Virus record (IMG/VR): IMGVR_UViG_3300010885_026127 | Coordinates: 1-26,230 of that record | Source of the DNA: a virus | Direction: 5' to 3' (one strand) | DNA: 26,230 bases | Part shown: positions 13,892 through 21,869 of the stretch, in pieces | Layout: each line of letters opens with the position of its first letter | How positions within the stretch are numbered: position 1 is the stretch's first letter | Notes under the pieces: model-generated | Databases searched by the model: none | The model's input: only the letters and a program-made list of their open reading frames with translations | What the model was told of the DNA's origin: nothing | Program-made: the position numbers and the translations under genes

Positions 13892-15823
13892 TTATGCCGG
13901 AGTGGGATTGTTTCTGGCACGATTTTGTGCGGCAAATGCATCTGAACCAAAGCGGCCCACTGCTTTGCTGTAGCCAGCAGGAGTGGCCATGACCCAGCCT
14001 TCTTGACCTGGATGTTGTGCATCTAGTTGACCACGTATGTTTTCTTTGATATCATGCAAGAGTAAAAATGCTTCAAACGCTGCCTGCATGCCGGCCTTGC
14101 GAGCAGGATCATTCACATAGTTGGCAATGTTGTTGTACTTGGGCACCGTTACCTTGCTCTGCAACCAAGTGCCAAATCCAGGCAGCAGTGTTTGTGGATC
14201 CAGTCTCTGACCCACCTTGGAGTTCACATAATCCACACACAGTCTGGCCAGGTCAGCAATTTTGGCATCACGCATGGCAGCAGGATCAAACAATGCATTG
14301 ATGTTTTGACCCTGTGTTTGAATAATGTTTTGTAACTGTTTGACTTTGGCCGCATCTGGTACAATAGAACTTGGCACACTGGTTGCAGGGTCTACCAACA
14401 ACAGGCCTGGCACAGGATTAAATTCAACACCTGTGAGTGGTTGTCGTGGTGCATCACGGTCAGCATACATTGTGTGCATGGCAACACCAACTTGACTGGC
14501 ACCAATGCGTTGTCCCAAGGGACTCTTTACTGGAATTTGATATGTAACTGTATTGGGCGTAAACACATAGCGGCCATCTTTAACAGGCGGTGTGTTCATG
14601 TACAAGAGATCACCTTTGACATAACCACGGAAATCTCTAGGCAAGGCTGCATTCAGCATGGGCCACAGACGAGTATAGATAGGTGCCAGTTCTTTCACAC
14701 GATTGGCTGAGCCACCTTTGGCCACTGCATTGGCATCACGCTGTGCCATGTTTCGAGTAATGGCGTCAGGGCTGGTAAACAATCCGTCATAGCCTTTGGC
14801 ATCAAACCCCGATCCGTCTGTGAGCACAAACTCACCTGTTGAGGGTTTGCGTCCAAATATAACTGCTGGCTTACCGTCCCACTTTACTGTGGTTGTTTTG
14901 CCAGGTGCGGCTGCGGCCTGACGCACAATGTCCAAGGCCTGTTGTATGCCTGCTGTGCCACTGCGAAATACCATGTCTTCCAGGTGTTCAATGCCCTTGG
15001 CCTTGCCGCCAACTCCGGCTTGTTCTGCTTCAACCAAGGCAACATAACCTTGGTTCACAATACGATCACGCAGGCGGGCCAAGAAACTGACTTCCGTGAA
15101 TTCTTCATACACAGATTCCTGCACTTGTCCAGGTTCTTTCAATCCTTCACGTGCCAGGTATTCACGGAAGTCCGCTAGTTTGGCATCACGATTGGGGTCA
15201 CCTGCCAGAGCTTGATAGATTGTTTCAACATTCTTAAGACTTTCTCGACCATGGCCTTTGCCCAGCAACACACTGGCCACATAGTCAGGATCCATGCCGC
15301 CATCTACCAGTTGATTTGTACTACGATCAAACATACCATTGGCACCTACTTTGAGGCCTTGTTGTTTGGCAATTGAGCTCATTAGAATGTTTCTGTACAC
15401 TCCTTTGTAGGCGCTGTCGGTGCCACCTGCATAAAAGAATGTGCCCCAGTCCAGATTGGGGAAAAACATAAAGTCTGTTTGCACATAGCCATTTTTGGGA
15501 TTGCCGGCAATGGGTGTTTTAAAGTGTACTTCGCCTTTTTTAACCACCCATTCACGTGGGTCTTGTCCTTGGCTTTGAATATACTGTGAGAGCGTGGCAG
15601 CAACTTGATCTTTGTTGATGTTGTTTAGGTCAACTGCCATGTCTAGGTCGCCCGAACTGGCGGCTCGGCCAGTTGATCCCAGCCAACGGTCTTGCGGAAA
15701 CTCAATGCCTGTTATTTTTTCTAACCAAGCCACTGTGGCAGGTACATCGGCCCGGTTGATACGCTGTGTCAGGGGTTGTCCTTGGGCATCTTTAAAAACA
15801 TTGCCGCCTTCATTGATCTGCAT
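13892..15823 (-). CDS. Fusion of nucleotidyltransferase-like domain and DUF6267-type ligase-like domain (643 aa)
   Basis: Two catalytic-looking modules lie in one chain. The N-terminal part has the nucleotidyltransferase-fold signature G49-S50 ... D59-x-D61 (WLGSTGRAASSGDLDMAVD) and a third acidic residue D117 (YVQTDFMF). The second part starts with GIEHLEDMVF (277-286) and holds K314-W-D316-G317 (TTVKWDGKPAVIFG), the KxDG motif of covalent nucleotidyltransferases (ligases and capping enzymes), followed by YVKGDLLYM (401-409). I recall this second part as the phage family DUF6267, of unknown function. A Lys/Asp-rich link (about 200-275) joins them, and the C-terminal ~150 residues are helical. 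Functions could be nucleic-acid end modification or a virion role. The start is ATG 15821-15823, inside the 86-aa gene by 14 bases. Confidence 0.78.
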   Translation of the reverse strand: MQINEGGNVFKDAQGQPLTQRINRADVPATVAWLEKITGIEFPQDRWLGSTGRAASSGDLDMAVDLNNINKDQVAATLSQYIQSQGQDPREWVVKKGEVHFKTPIAGNPKNGYVQTDFMFFPNLDWGTFFYAGGTDSAYKGVYRNILMSSIAKQQGLKVGANGMFDRSTNQLVDGGMDPDYVASVLLGKGHGRESLKNVETIYQALAGDPNRDAKLADFREYLAREGLKEPGQVQESVYEEFTEVSFLARLRDRIVNQGYVALVEAEQAGVGGKAKGIEHLEDMVFRSGTAGIQQALDIVRQAAAAPGKTTTVKWDGKPAVIFGRKPSTGEFVLTDGSGFDAKGYDGLFTSPDAITRNMAQRDANAVAKGGSANRVKELAPIYTRLWPMLNAALPRDFRGYVKGDLLYMNTPPVKDGRYVFTPNTVTYQIPVKSPLGQRIGASQVGVAMHTMYADRDAPRQPLTGVEFNPVPGLLLVDPATSVPSSIVPDAAKVKQLQNIIQTQGQNINALFDPAAMRDAKIADLARLCVDYVNSKVGQRLDPQTLLPGFGTWLQSKVTVPKYNNIANYVNDPARKAGMQAAFEAFLLLHDIKENIRGQLDAQHPGQEGWVMATPAGYSKAVGRFGSDAFAAQNRARNNPTPA

Positions 15824-16070
15824 CTGTACGTCTCACTGTTCGTGTAAATTTTCCTGCATCCTTGGTACGAATAGCATTGAGCAATTTGCGCACTAGATTA
15901 TCTGCTTGTTCAGTGCTGTAACTGCCTTCAATCTGTTCTACCAGTCTGATGGCGCTGGCAATCACATTGCTGGCACGACTTTCGATGATGTAACGGCGAT
16001 CACGATCAGCCTGTTTTTCAGTGTATATCGCATCTAATTCTTCTAGTATACTGCGGGTGCGTTTTTGCAT
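15810..16070 (-). CDS. Small helical phage protein of unknown function (86 aa)
   Basis: This is an 86-residue, highly charged, all-helical protein (MQKRTRSILEELDAIYTEKQ at the start; QADNLVRKLLNAIRTKDAGK in the second half), without signal or membrane segments. I do not recognise the family. The start is ATG 16068-16070, with no clear ribosome site; a late-type CTAAATA lies 7 bases upstream (16078-16084). Its 3' end overlaps the large fusion gene by 14 bases, so the two are probably translated together. It could be a small partner of that protein. Confidence 0.7.
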   Translation of the reverse strand: MQKRTRSILEELDAIYTEKQADRDRRYIIESRASNVIASAIRLVEQIEGSYSTEQADNLVRKLLNAIRTKDAGKFTRTVRRTDADQ

Positions 16071-16077
16071 AGTGTAA

Positions 16078-16084
16078 TATTTAG
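16078..16084 (-). promoter_or_regulatory. T4-like late promoter motif (CTAAATA) before the 86-aa gene
   Basis: CTAAATA on the minus strand lies 7 bases before the ATG at 16070, giving a very short or absent leader. The rest of the intergenic stretch up to 16170 is AT-rich and holds no other recognised element apart from TATAAC (16159-16164) on the plus strand before the next gene, for which no convincing -35 was found. Confidence 0.45.
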
Positions 16085-16170
16085 CAATCAGGGTTGGTCA
16101 TCTATATCAAACGATTTTGTGTTGTGAGTTTATTTTTAACTTGAGTTTTTAAAGAATATATAACACTATA

Positions 16171-16809
16171 ATGAAAACTACTATTTTTACTTCTGGCAGC
16201 ACAAGGAAACCAAAACAGGTAACACACAATGATATGTTGACTCATATCAAACGATCAGTTGACGAAATTGGGCTCAAAAGTGATGACATAGTATTAGATG
16301 TGTTTCCTTCAAATGTTATTGCTCATTATACGGTAACTGCACAACCTGCTATCCATGCCGGTGCTCATTTGATAGCCAGTTCTTTTGATCCTTATCAATA
16401 CATCAGATTATTTAATGAGTTTAAACCCACATACATATCTCTCATTCCACGACACATTGAAGTACTGAACAAAGTCAAAGGATGGGACGAGCTTGACATG
16501 AGTTCTGTAAGATACATGGTCACTGGCAGTCAGACTGTGACTCAAGAGATAATCAATCAATTGAGAGCCAAAGGCGTACAAACAGTGGCCAACTGGTATG
16601 GTATGACTGAAATGCCACCGCCGGTATTTGTTGGATATAATTCAGAATCATTTGATTTTACTCCCAAACCAGGATATGTTGTTGAGTTTGATAATGAGGG
16701 CGAGTGTATTATTAATGGAGTACGCACTGGTGATATTTTTGATCTTGATACCAAAAAGTTTGTTTGTAGGAAATCTAGCCTAGTGAGTAACACCTGGAAA
16801 ACTCAATAG
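16171..16809 (+). CDS. Miniature adenylate-forming (ANL/AMP-binding) enzyme core
   Basis: The ANL superfamily activates carboxylic acids as acyl-AMP. This 212-residue protein starts almost at the ATP-binding A3 motif (FTSGSTRKPKQ, 6-16; the usual second Gly is Arg) and keeps FKPTYISLIPRH (85-96), VTGSQTV (117-123), the A5 motif NWYGMTE (141-147) and A7 TGD (186-188). It stops at about the A8 hinge (FVCRK, 197-201). Thus the first ~150 residues and the whole C-terminal lid with the A10 lysine are missing. The reading frame is clean, so it is not an obvious pseudogene. It is one of only two plus-strand genes, convergent with the glycosyltransferase-like gene 3 bases away. Activity, substrate and partner are unknown; a non-catalytic acyl/adenylate binder is possible. 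Confidence 0.78.
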   Translation: MKTTIFTSGSTRKPKQVTHNDMLTHIKRSVDEIGLKSDDIVLDVFPSNVIAHYTVTAQPAIHAGAHLIASSFDPYQYIRLFNEFKPTYISLIPRHIEVLNKVKGWDELDMSSVRYMVTGSQTVTQEIINQLRAKGVQTVANWYGMTEMPPPVFVGYNSESFDFTPKPGYVVEFDNEGECIINGVRTGDIFDLDTKKFVCRKSSLVSNTWKTQ

Positions 16810-16812
16810 AGA

Positions 16813-17880
16813 CTAAAGCCATGTGTTTACCTGCCATATTTTTTTGATATATGGTATCCAGATCTGTTTGAGAATATCAGGAAACTTTTCAAGTTCATCA
16901 AGACAATATCTTTGTAAACGACCCGAAAGTAATAATTCTCTATTTTGTAACAATCTATCAGCGTGTTGATTTCTTAAATTTCTCATATTGTTAAGATTTT
17001 GAAGAAGGTGCAGATTGTCGGCTATAGCATGATAGCATCTTTCAATTAGCGTGTTGTGCCATTGGTAAGAATGATTTATTACATCATCAAATGTGTCAAA
17101 CCCAATGTTTTTCCAGGCATGTGCTTGACCTTTGCCACCTATCCAAATTGGAAAAGTCAGAGCCAACACAGAATAATGCGTTTTTTCAGTAAACACAGCA
17201 CCATATTGAGAATCTACAGATTCGCCGATTACACTTACCCCACTGCAAAAAAATACATTGTCCACTCCCGAGTTCCACACTTGAGCCATAGATCCTGGTG
17301 CATTAATAAAGTTTTGTTTTTTTTCACCTGATCTTTTATTGTTTGCACCAATTACGTCAACCCATTGAGGATTTAACTTTATGGGTGATGTTAAAAATCT
17401 TCGAAGTAAATCATAATCCTGTTGCTGTGATTCCGTTAACGAATTAAATTCATTTAAAATATCTGAAATATCTCTAATGTAGCCTGCACCGCTCCAGGTG
17501 TATCTAGCATTCTCTACTAATTGAAACCATTCTACTAGTTTTAATAAAATAAATCGGTTTAGTGTTGGCTTGTTGATAATAAAATTAAAACAATAATCAG
17601 TTTTTAGATCTTCTAGGTTTGGAATTATCAATGAAGGTAACATATCCGTCAGCAGGTTAGAAGTTGCCATAGGCAAACAATAGATTTTTAATTCTGATGA
17701 CAGATGTGATGTTAGAAGATCACTAACAATATAACCAGGGTGACCCCTGGTGTCTAACACATGAGTCAACTCTTTATCTAAAAAATTATCTGAAATATAC
17801 AAAATATCAGTTGAGTCAATGGTGCGGACTTGTTCAACAGGAGTTGCTAAACCATTAGAATTCAATACAATCATACCCAT
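16813..17880 (-). CDS. Glycosyltransferase-like protein, diverged GT10-like motif (paralogue C)
   Basis: The 355-residue protein shares with the genes at 5545 and 22781 a C-terminal series: a Glu-Ser segment (VIGESV), VFTEKT (TEKT at 231-234), GFDTF (260-264) and NHSYQ (269-273, in place of DESYD). It is the most diverged of the three and has lost the acidic DE pair, so its activity is less certain. The N-terminal half has CFNFIINKPTLNRF (97-110) and WFQLVENARYTWSG, as in phage proteins of this type. It follows the helicase gene after 5 bases; ATG 17878-17880 has AGGG upstream, and a second ATG is two codons in. It is AT-rich compared with the helicase. Confidence 0.55.
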   Translation of the reverse strand: MGMIVLNSNGLATPVEQVRTIDSTDILYISDNFLDKELTHVLDTRGHPGYIVSDLLTSHLSSELKIYCLPMATSNLLTDMLPSLIIPNLEDLKTDYCFNFIINKPTLNRFILLKLVEWFQLVENARYTWSGAGYIRDISDILNEFNSLTESQQQDYDLLRRFLTSPIKLNPQWVDVIGANNKRSGEKKQNFINAPGSMAQVWNSGVDNVFFCSGVSVIGESVDSQYGAVFTEKTHYSVLALTFPIWIGGKGQAHAWKNIGFDTFDDVINHSYQWHNTLIERCYHAIADNLHLLQNLNNMRNLRNQHADRLLQNRELLLSGRLQRYCLDELEKFPDILKQIWIPYIKKIWQVNTWL

Positions 17881-17885
17881 ACAAA

Positions 17886-19325
17886 TTACCCTTGTTTGAT
17901 TTGTCCTAACAATTGTTTGAGCTTGTTGCTTTGCACATCTGCTGAAACTTTAGGTGCCAGCGGATCGTGCCCTTCCTTGGGCTTGCCTCGTTCCCAAGGA
18001 GCAGGAGGATTTTCAAGATCGTCTGCTGCCTTGGCCACTGCCTTGGCTTTGATACTTTCCATTATGGAACTTTGAGGTCGGGTGTAACCATTATCGTCAC
18101 CGCCAGCATCTGTGATTCGCATGGTTTCAATATTGTATTCCAAATCAATCTTTTGGCCAACGCCTGTTGAACTGCGTGATTTCATACATTGTATCTGATA
18201 CTTGCCACGCTCTTTCATTGCACGGCTGGTAAAGATACCAAACACATTGTCTGCTGTGTTGATCTTGGAAATGCCGCCCGAAATGTGCGAGTGATCAAAC
18301 TCTACTTCTTCCACTGCTGATCGATTCAACTGTGAAGCGGTAACCATCAAAATGCTCAGCTCTTTGGCCAAGTTGCGCAGTTCTTCCGAAACATACTTGT
18401 CTTTTACAAACAAGTCGTTGGGACTGACTTTAGCACTTACCGGCATCAACAAGTCCAAATAGTCGATCATTACAAAGTCAACTCGTTTGCCTGTTTGAAT
18501 TTGATATTCTTTTAGATAAGCACGAATGTCGTTAATGTTGCTTTGTGCTGGCAAACCTTTGACCTGATAGTTGCCTGACTTCTTGGCCACCAATTTGACT
18601 TTGAGTTCAGTGGTGTCAACGTCCTTGCGAATGTCCTTGGTACTCATGTTAGTCAGCATAGCATCTGTACGCAAACTTGTGAGTTCCTCTGACAGCTCTA
18701 GTGTGATATATACACCACTGAGTCCTTGTTGCAACCAGTTGAGTGCAATGTTCATCATGACCAAAGATTTACCTGAACCTGATCCACCTGCAAAGATGTT
18801 TAGTTCACCGCGACTGAATCCACCATACAATAACCTGTCCATCTGCGACCAGCCTGTGCTTACTTGTCCACCTGAATTAAAATACTTGTTGATACGGGCC
18901 GCAGGATCGGCAAAGTAATCTGTGCCCATGTCTTTAGTTAAACTAATTTGCACAGCATCTTTGATCAATTTCTCCACTGGTTCAAACTCGCCCTTTTCCA
19001 ACAAGTCTGCTGATTTTAAAATAGCACGTTCAAGTTCTTGGCGTCGAGTAAATGCTTCAAATTCTTCCATGAACCAGTCATAGTGTCCCTCGTTTAAATC
19101 AGGAACTGACGCTAGTTTTATACCTGTTGTGGCTGAAATTTGATTGCGGTCAGGTAATGTTTTGTGCTTGTCGCTGTGCTCTTTGATAAACTGTGCCGCT
19201 GGACGAATACTCCTATCAAAGTTTTCTGGGTTATAGATGTTTTGAACACGCACATAACTTTGTGCATCCTCTAGCATCATTTCTAAAAATAGTCGTTGGA
19301 CATCAAGTCCATATTCTTTTAACAA
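17886..19325 (-). CDS. Replicative DNA helicase, DnaB/T4 gp41 type
   Basis: This is the hexameric replicative helicase that unwinds DNA at the fork, working with the primase encoded just upstream. Its 479 residues are near T4 gp41 length. The RecA-like domain begins at about 155 (TGWSQMDRLLYGG). Walker A is GGSGSGKS (180-187, K186), Walker B is VMIDYLDLL with D288, and ASQLNR (Q332) is the sensor motif of the DnaB family, followed by KSRSSTGVGQ. The start is TTG at 19323-19325 with GAGGA 8 bases upstream; the first ATG would remove 15 residues. It overlaps the SGNH gene by 7 bases. Confidence 0.93.
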   Translation of the reverse strand: MLKEYGLDVQRLFLEMMLEDAQSYVRVQNIYNPENFDRSIRPAAQFIKEHSDKHKTLPDRNQISATTGIKLASVPDLNEGHYDWFMEEFEAFTRRQELERAILKSADLLEKGEFEPVEKLIKDAVQISLTKDMGTDYFADPAARINKYFNSGGQVSTGWSQMDRLLYGGFSRGELNIFAGGSGSGKSLVMMNIALNWLQQGLSGVYITLELSEELTSLRTDAMLTNMSTKDIRKDVDTTELKVKLVAKKSGNYQVKGLPAQSNINDIRAYLKEYQIQTGKRVDFVMIDYLDLLMPVSAKVSPNDLFVKDKYVSEELRNLAKELSILMVTASQLNRSAVEEVEFDHSHISGGISKINTADNVFGIFTSRAMKERGKYQIQCMKSRSSTGVGQKIDLEYNIETMRITDAGGDDNGYTRPQSSIMESIKAKAVAKAADDLENPPAPWERGKPKEGHDPLAPKVSADVQSNKLKQLLGQIKQG

Positions 19326-20044
19326 AGTTTGTTCCTCTGCAAGGTTGGTAATACTGATTTTTCAAAAAAATGTTTGTTTCCTGGTGGGCCGTGATGTCCG
19401 TTCCATCCGTAACGATCATAGTCCGCTGGTTTGTGAATGTTAAAATTTATACTGTAATATGTATTGTCAAATAATACACAACGAGAATGATTTTTGCAAT
19501 ATGGCAATGTTTCAACATCAAATCCACGTGCATTTTCTGTACTCAATGTATGGCTTAAATTGACTATCAAATAGTTGGCTTTTTTAGAGTCCAGCCAATG
19601 TGTCAAAAAATATATATTTCTTAATGCTTGAGATTCGGTCCAGTCTCGATTGTTGTACAATACCAATCCACGATTTTCTTTAAAATTTTGAAAAGATCGC
19701 AGTCCATAATGGCAATCAATTTGAAACTTGGATTCGTCCCATTTTTCATTGTAATTATGTCCGTAAAAAATTTTATCTTCATTGTCGACCATGGTGACTC
19801 TTTCTAAAATAGGAAGTCCTATTAAAAATAAGTCATGATCCCAATCGTACTCGCGTTGCATATTCACTATCAAGTGTGATACACTGTCAAATCCCGACTG
19901 TGGTCGTGAACAGTTTGTGATTTTATTAACACCAACATGTTGTGCAGTAAGTCCCCAAAAACTGTCTTGCGGATCAAGATTGCACACATGGGGAGTACTG
20001 TAACTATCACCAAACACCCAAAGTCTATTGTATTCTTTTTTCAA
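19319..20044 (-). CDS. SGNH/GDSL-type hydrolase-like protein
   Basis: This is a probable esterase or acylhydrolase. The 241-residue protein begins with a strand and the nucleophile motif WVFGDSYS (G12-D13-S14), followed by a Gly/Asn-containing block (NCSRPQSGFDS), an Asp/Leu strand (DLFLIGLPILERVT), and a C-terminal GHHGPPGNKHF that fits the catalytic His block. No signal peptide is present, so it would act inside the cell or in the virion. The start is TTG at 20042-20044 with AAGGA a few bases upstream; the gene overlaps primase by 20 and helicase by 7 bases. An esterase gene between primase and helicase is unexpected. Confidence 0.72.
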   Translation of the reverse strand: MKKEYNRLWVFGDSYSTPHVCNLDPQDSFWGLTAQHVGVNKITNCSRPQSGFDSVSHLIVNMQREYDWDHDLFLIGLPILERVTMVDNEDKIFYGHNYNEKWDESKFQIDCHYGLRSFQNFKENRGLVLYNNRDWTESQALRNIYFLTHWLDSKKANYLIVNLSHTLSTENARGFDVETLPYCKNHSRCVLFDNTYYSINFNIHKPADYDRYGWNGHHGPPGNKHFFEKSVLPTLQRNKLC

Positions 20045-21020
20045 GGTGTTTCCTTTTTAATTCAATCTTGATACGACTGGTCTCCTTAGACTGCATTATA
20101 GTTAGCAAGGTCCCGAGTCTGCCCATCTGTATCACAGCATCATTGACATCTTTGACCCCAAGTGGCCATTCAGGCATGCTTACAGCCCAGCCTAGTTCTA
20201 CTGCACGATCAATTAATTCTAGTCCTGCTTGGTCCTGATCTGGCACTACTGTGATTTCTTTGCCTAGACTACGAATCAATCTGACCTGTGCATCGCTGAT
20301 GGTATTGTGCATCACAGCAAGTCCCCCAATGCTGAGTGCATCAAATATGCCTTCTACCACAATGGCCTGTGTCCATGTGGGCTGTTGTAGATCTGTGCCA
20401 AACACATATCCGGGCGGTGTTTGATTGATGTATCTGGGTGTACGGTTATCTAAAAATCTTTGTGTGAATCCCACTACAGAATTATTATAAGTGAATGGCA
20501 CAATTACATATGGTCTCAGTGGTGCTCCTACACCAATGGATCCTTTTTCATTGTTATTAATCATAAAAGGGTAGTCCACAGGTGCTGATCTATTTCTAAG
20601 ATATTGCCATGTGTCAGTATGCACAGGTGTGCATACTTCAGAAAATGCAGGCAGTTCAAATTCTGGAAAAGAGACACCAGCCAATGTATCAAATGTTTGT
20701 TGCCGTTCTTGCAGTATACCGTTGATACTGCGATGACGCATGCTCTCTAAATTTGCACGTTCAATTTCTGATTCAGGCACACCCAGCCAAGTCAAGAGCC
20801 TACGGGCCTTGAAAGAAAGATTCCGCCCAATAATAAAACTAGCGGTGTATCCGCAGTTGAAGCAATGATAACTCCATCCTTGTTCAACTGCCTTGAGACC
20901 ACCACGTCCACGTTTGTCTTGACTGGCTCCATTGTGGTGGCAACACACAGCATTGAAACTGATCCAGCCACTGGGAGTCTGCTTTTTTTTGGCAGGCAGA
21001 TAAGAAACAATATCAATCAT
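20025..21020 (-). CDS. DNA primase, T4 gp61/DnaG type with TOPRIM domain
   Basis: This enzyme makes RNA primers for lagging-strand synthesis. The 331-residue protein has an N-terminal zinc-binding module (CCHH at 26-29; YHCFNCGY with C53 and C56) and a TOPRIM domain with E223 (VVEGIFDALS) and the D261/D263 pair (VVPDQDQAG), then KDVNDAV. It heads the primase-SGNH-helicase unit. A sigma70-like promoter lies directly upstream, and the ATG (21018-21020) is where transcription should start, with no ribosome site in front. This length and layout are common in T4-like phages. Confidence 0.92.
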   Translation of the reverse strand: MIDIVSYLPAKKKQTPSGWISFNAVCCHHNGASQDKRGRGGLKAVEQGWSYHCFNCGYTASFIIGRNLSFKARRLLTWLGVPESEIERANLESMRHRSINGILQERQQTFDTLAGVSFPEFELPAFSEVCTPVHTDTWQYLRNRSAPVDYPFMINNNEKGSIGVGAPLRPYVIVPFTYNNSVVGFTQRFLDNRTPRYINQTPPGYVFGTDLQQPTWTQAIVVEGIFDALSIGGLAVMHNTISDAQVRLIRSLGKEITVVPDQDQAGLELIDRAVELGWAVSMPEWPLGVKDVNDAVIQMGRLGTLLTIMQSKETSRIKIELKRKHLEKRIQ

Positions 21021-21026
21021 CTGTTA

Positions 21027-21055
21027 AGTATAACAGACTTTTGCAGGAAGATCAA
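21027..21055 (-). promoter_or_regulatory. Sigma70-type promoter (extended -10) giving a near-leaderless primase mRNA
   Basis: On the minus strand TTGATC (21050-21055), a 17-base spacer and TATACT (21027-21032) with TGT before it (extended -10). Only 6 bases (TAACAG) separate the -10 from the ATG, so the RNA would start at or next to the start codon. The -35 overlaps the stop of the upstream virion-type gene. Confidence 0.65.
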
Positions 21056-21846
21056 CGGTATTGGATAAGATCCACATTGCCACTATTCACCTGTACCTGT
21101 AGTCGCAGATAAGGATGGTAGCCTTCCACATTGAATCCAATACGTTCGGTTGAAGTTGTAAAGGTCACGTTGCTGACAACATTGCCTGTTTTGAGATCTT
21201 CGAATGGTACATCATACCATTCGACTGTTTGTGAAACTGCATCTGTTGCACCTTGCACAGCCAAATTACCAGTTAAATTACCACAGTCCATTTGGAATGT
21301 GGTTAGGTTAAATCCATCTGTGGTCACTGTGCTGGTATAGTACACGTTGTTTTGTGGAGCCTGACCTGTGGGGATTGTGAGCACCTGACTGGCAACAAAT
21401 GCAGGAAACACGGAATTCACAATGTCAATGTCGCCGCGAGCACCTGAATAGTCGTCTGTGAACACTGCTTGGTTTAACACACCCGATGATACTTCTAAAC
21501 TCCAACTTGCAGGCTGTGGTTGAAAATACACATTGTCCGCAGATGGTATGGTTACCTTGGCACGGCCTGTTGCAGAGTTAAGTGCAACCAGTTCCCTGGC
21601 GTAAAGCAGATTCTGTCCGTCTTGACTGATAACTCTAAATGTAAAGGTAGCACCCGATATGTTTACGGGTTTTTGGTCTTGGTTTAGGAACTGGAACAAA
21701 ATTACGTTGTCCACTCCTAGATTAAGTTTTAATGATTTTGCGTACACAGGTTGCCATCTCCGATCAAAAGTCTCACCCACTCCCGAAATGTCTATCATTA
21801 ATACTTGCTGAATTTGTTGATATAAATAGGCTGGGGTTGAATACAT
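21052..21846 (-). CDS. Probable virion protein with BppU-like N-terminal beta domain (264 aa)
   Basis: The protein is beta-rich and has few charged residues. After ~30 residues (MYSTPAYLYQQIQQVLMIDI) comes SLKLNLGVDNVILFQFLNQD, then KPVNISGATFTFRVISQDGQ, resembling the N-terminal domain of baseplate/fibre upper proteins (BppU-type). The C-terminal part has repeated Thr/Val/Asn strands (VEWYDVPFEDLKTGNVVS). I chose ATG 21844-21846, which has GGAG upstream; the frame could extend to a TTG five codons earlier. It has a CATAAATA late motif upstream. A fibre, baseplate or neck role is inferred. It is isolated among replication genes, between the primase unit and the plus-strand gene. Confidence 0.72.
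   Translation of the reverse strand: MYSTPAYLYQQIQQVLMIDISGVGETFDRRWQPVYAKSLKLNLGVDNVILFQFLNQDQKPVNISGATFTFRVISQDGQNLLYARELVALNSATGRAKVTIPSADNVYFQPQPASWSLEVSSGVLNQAVFTDDYSGARGDIDIVNSVFPAFVASQVLTIPTGQAPQNNVYYTSTVTTDGFNLTTFQMDCGNLTGNLAVQGATDAVSQTVEWYDVPFEDLKTGNVVSNVTFTTSTERIGFNVEGYHPYLRLQVQVNSGNVDLIQYR
21821..21828 (+). promoter_or_regulatory. T4-consensus late promoter (TATAAATA), plus strand
   Basis: A perfect TATAAATA lies 38 bases before the ATG of the plus-strand gene at 21867. It is inside the first codons of the opposite virion-type gene. Confidence 0.6.
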
Positions 21847-21861
21847 AGGAATCTCCAACAA

Positions 21862-21869
21862 TATTTATG
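21862..21869 (-). promoter_or_regulatory. T4-like late promoter (CATAAATA), minus strand
   Basis: CATAAATA on the minus strand lies 15 bases before the ATG at 21846, with GGAG between. It covers the start codon of the divergent plus-strand gene. Confidence 0.5.

Noticed and set aside
14893-15178. Cysteine- or proline-rich plus-strand frames opposite the large fusion gene
   Set aside because: They are antisense by-products of the codon use of the minus-strand gene; no start signals.
16171-16809. Reading the ANL-like gene as a pseudogene
   Set aside because: The frame is open, the core motifs are intact and it stops at a natural domain hinge; it is short but not visibly broken. Only comparison with relatives could decide.
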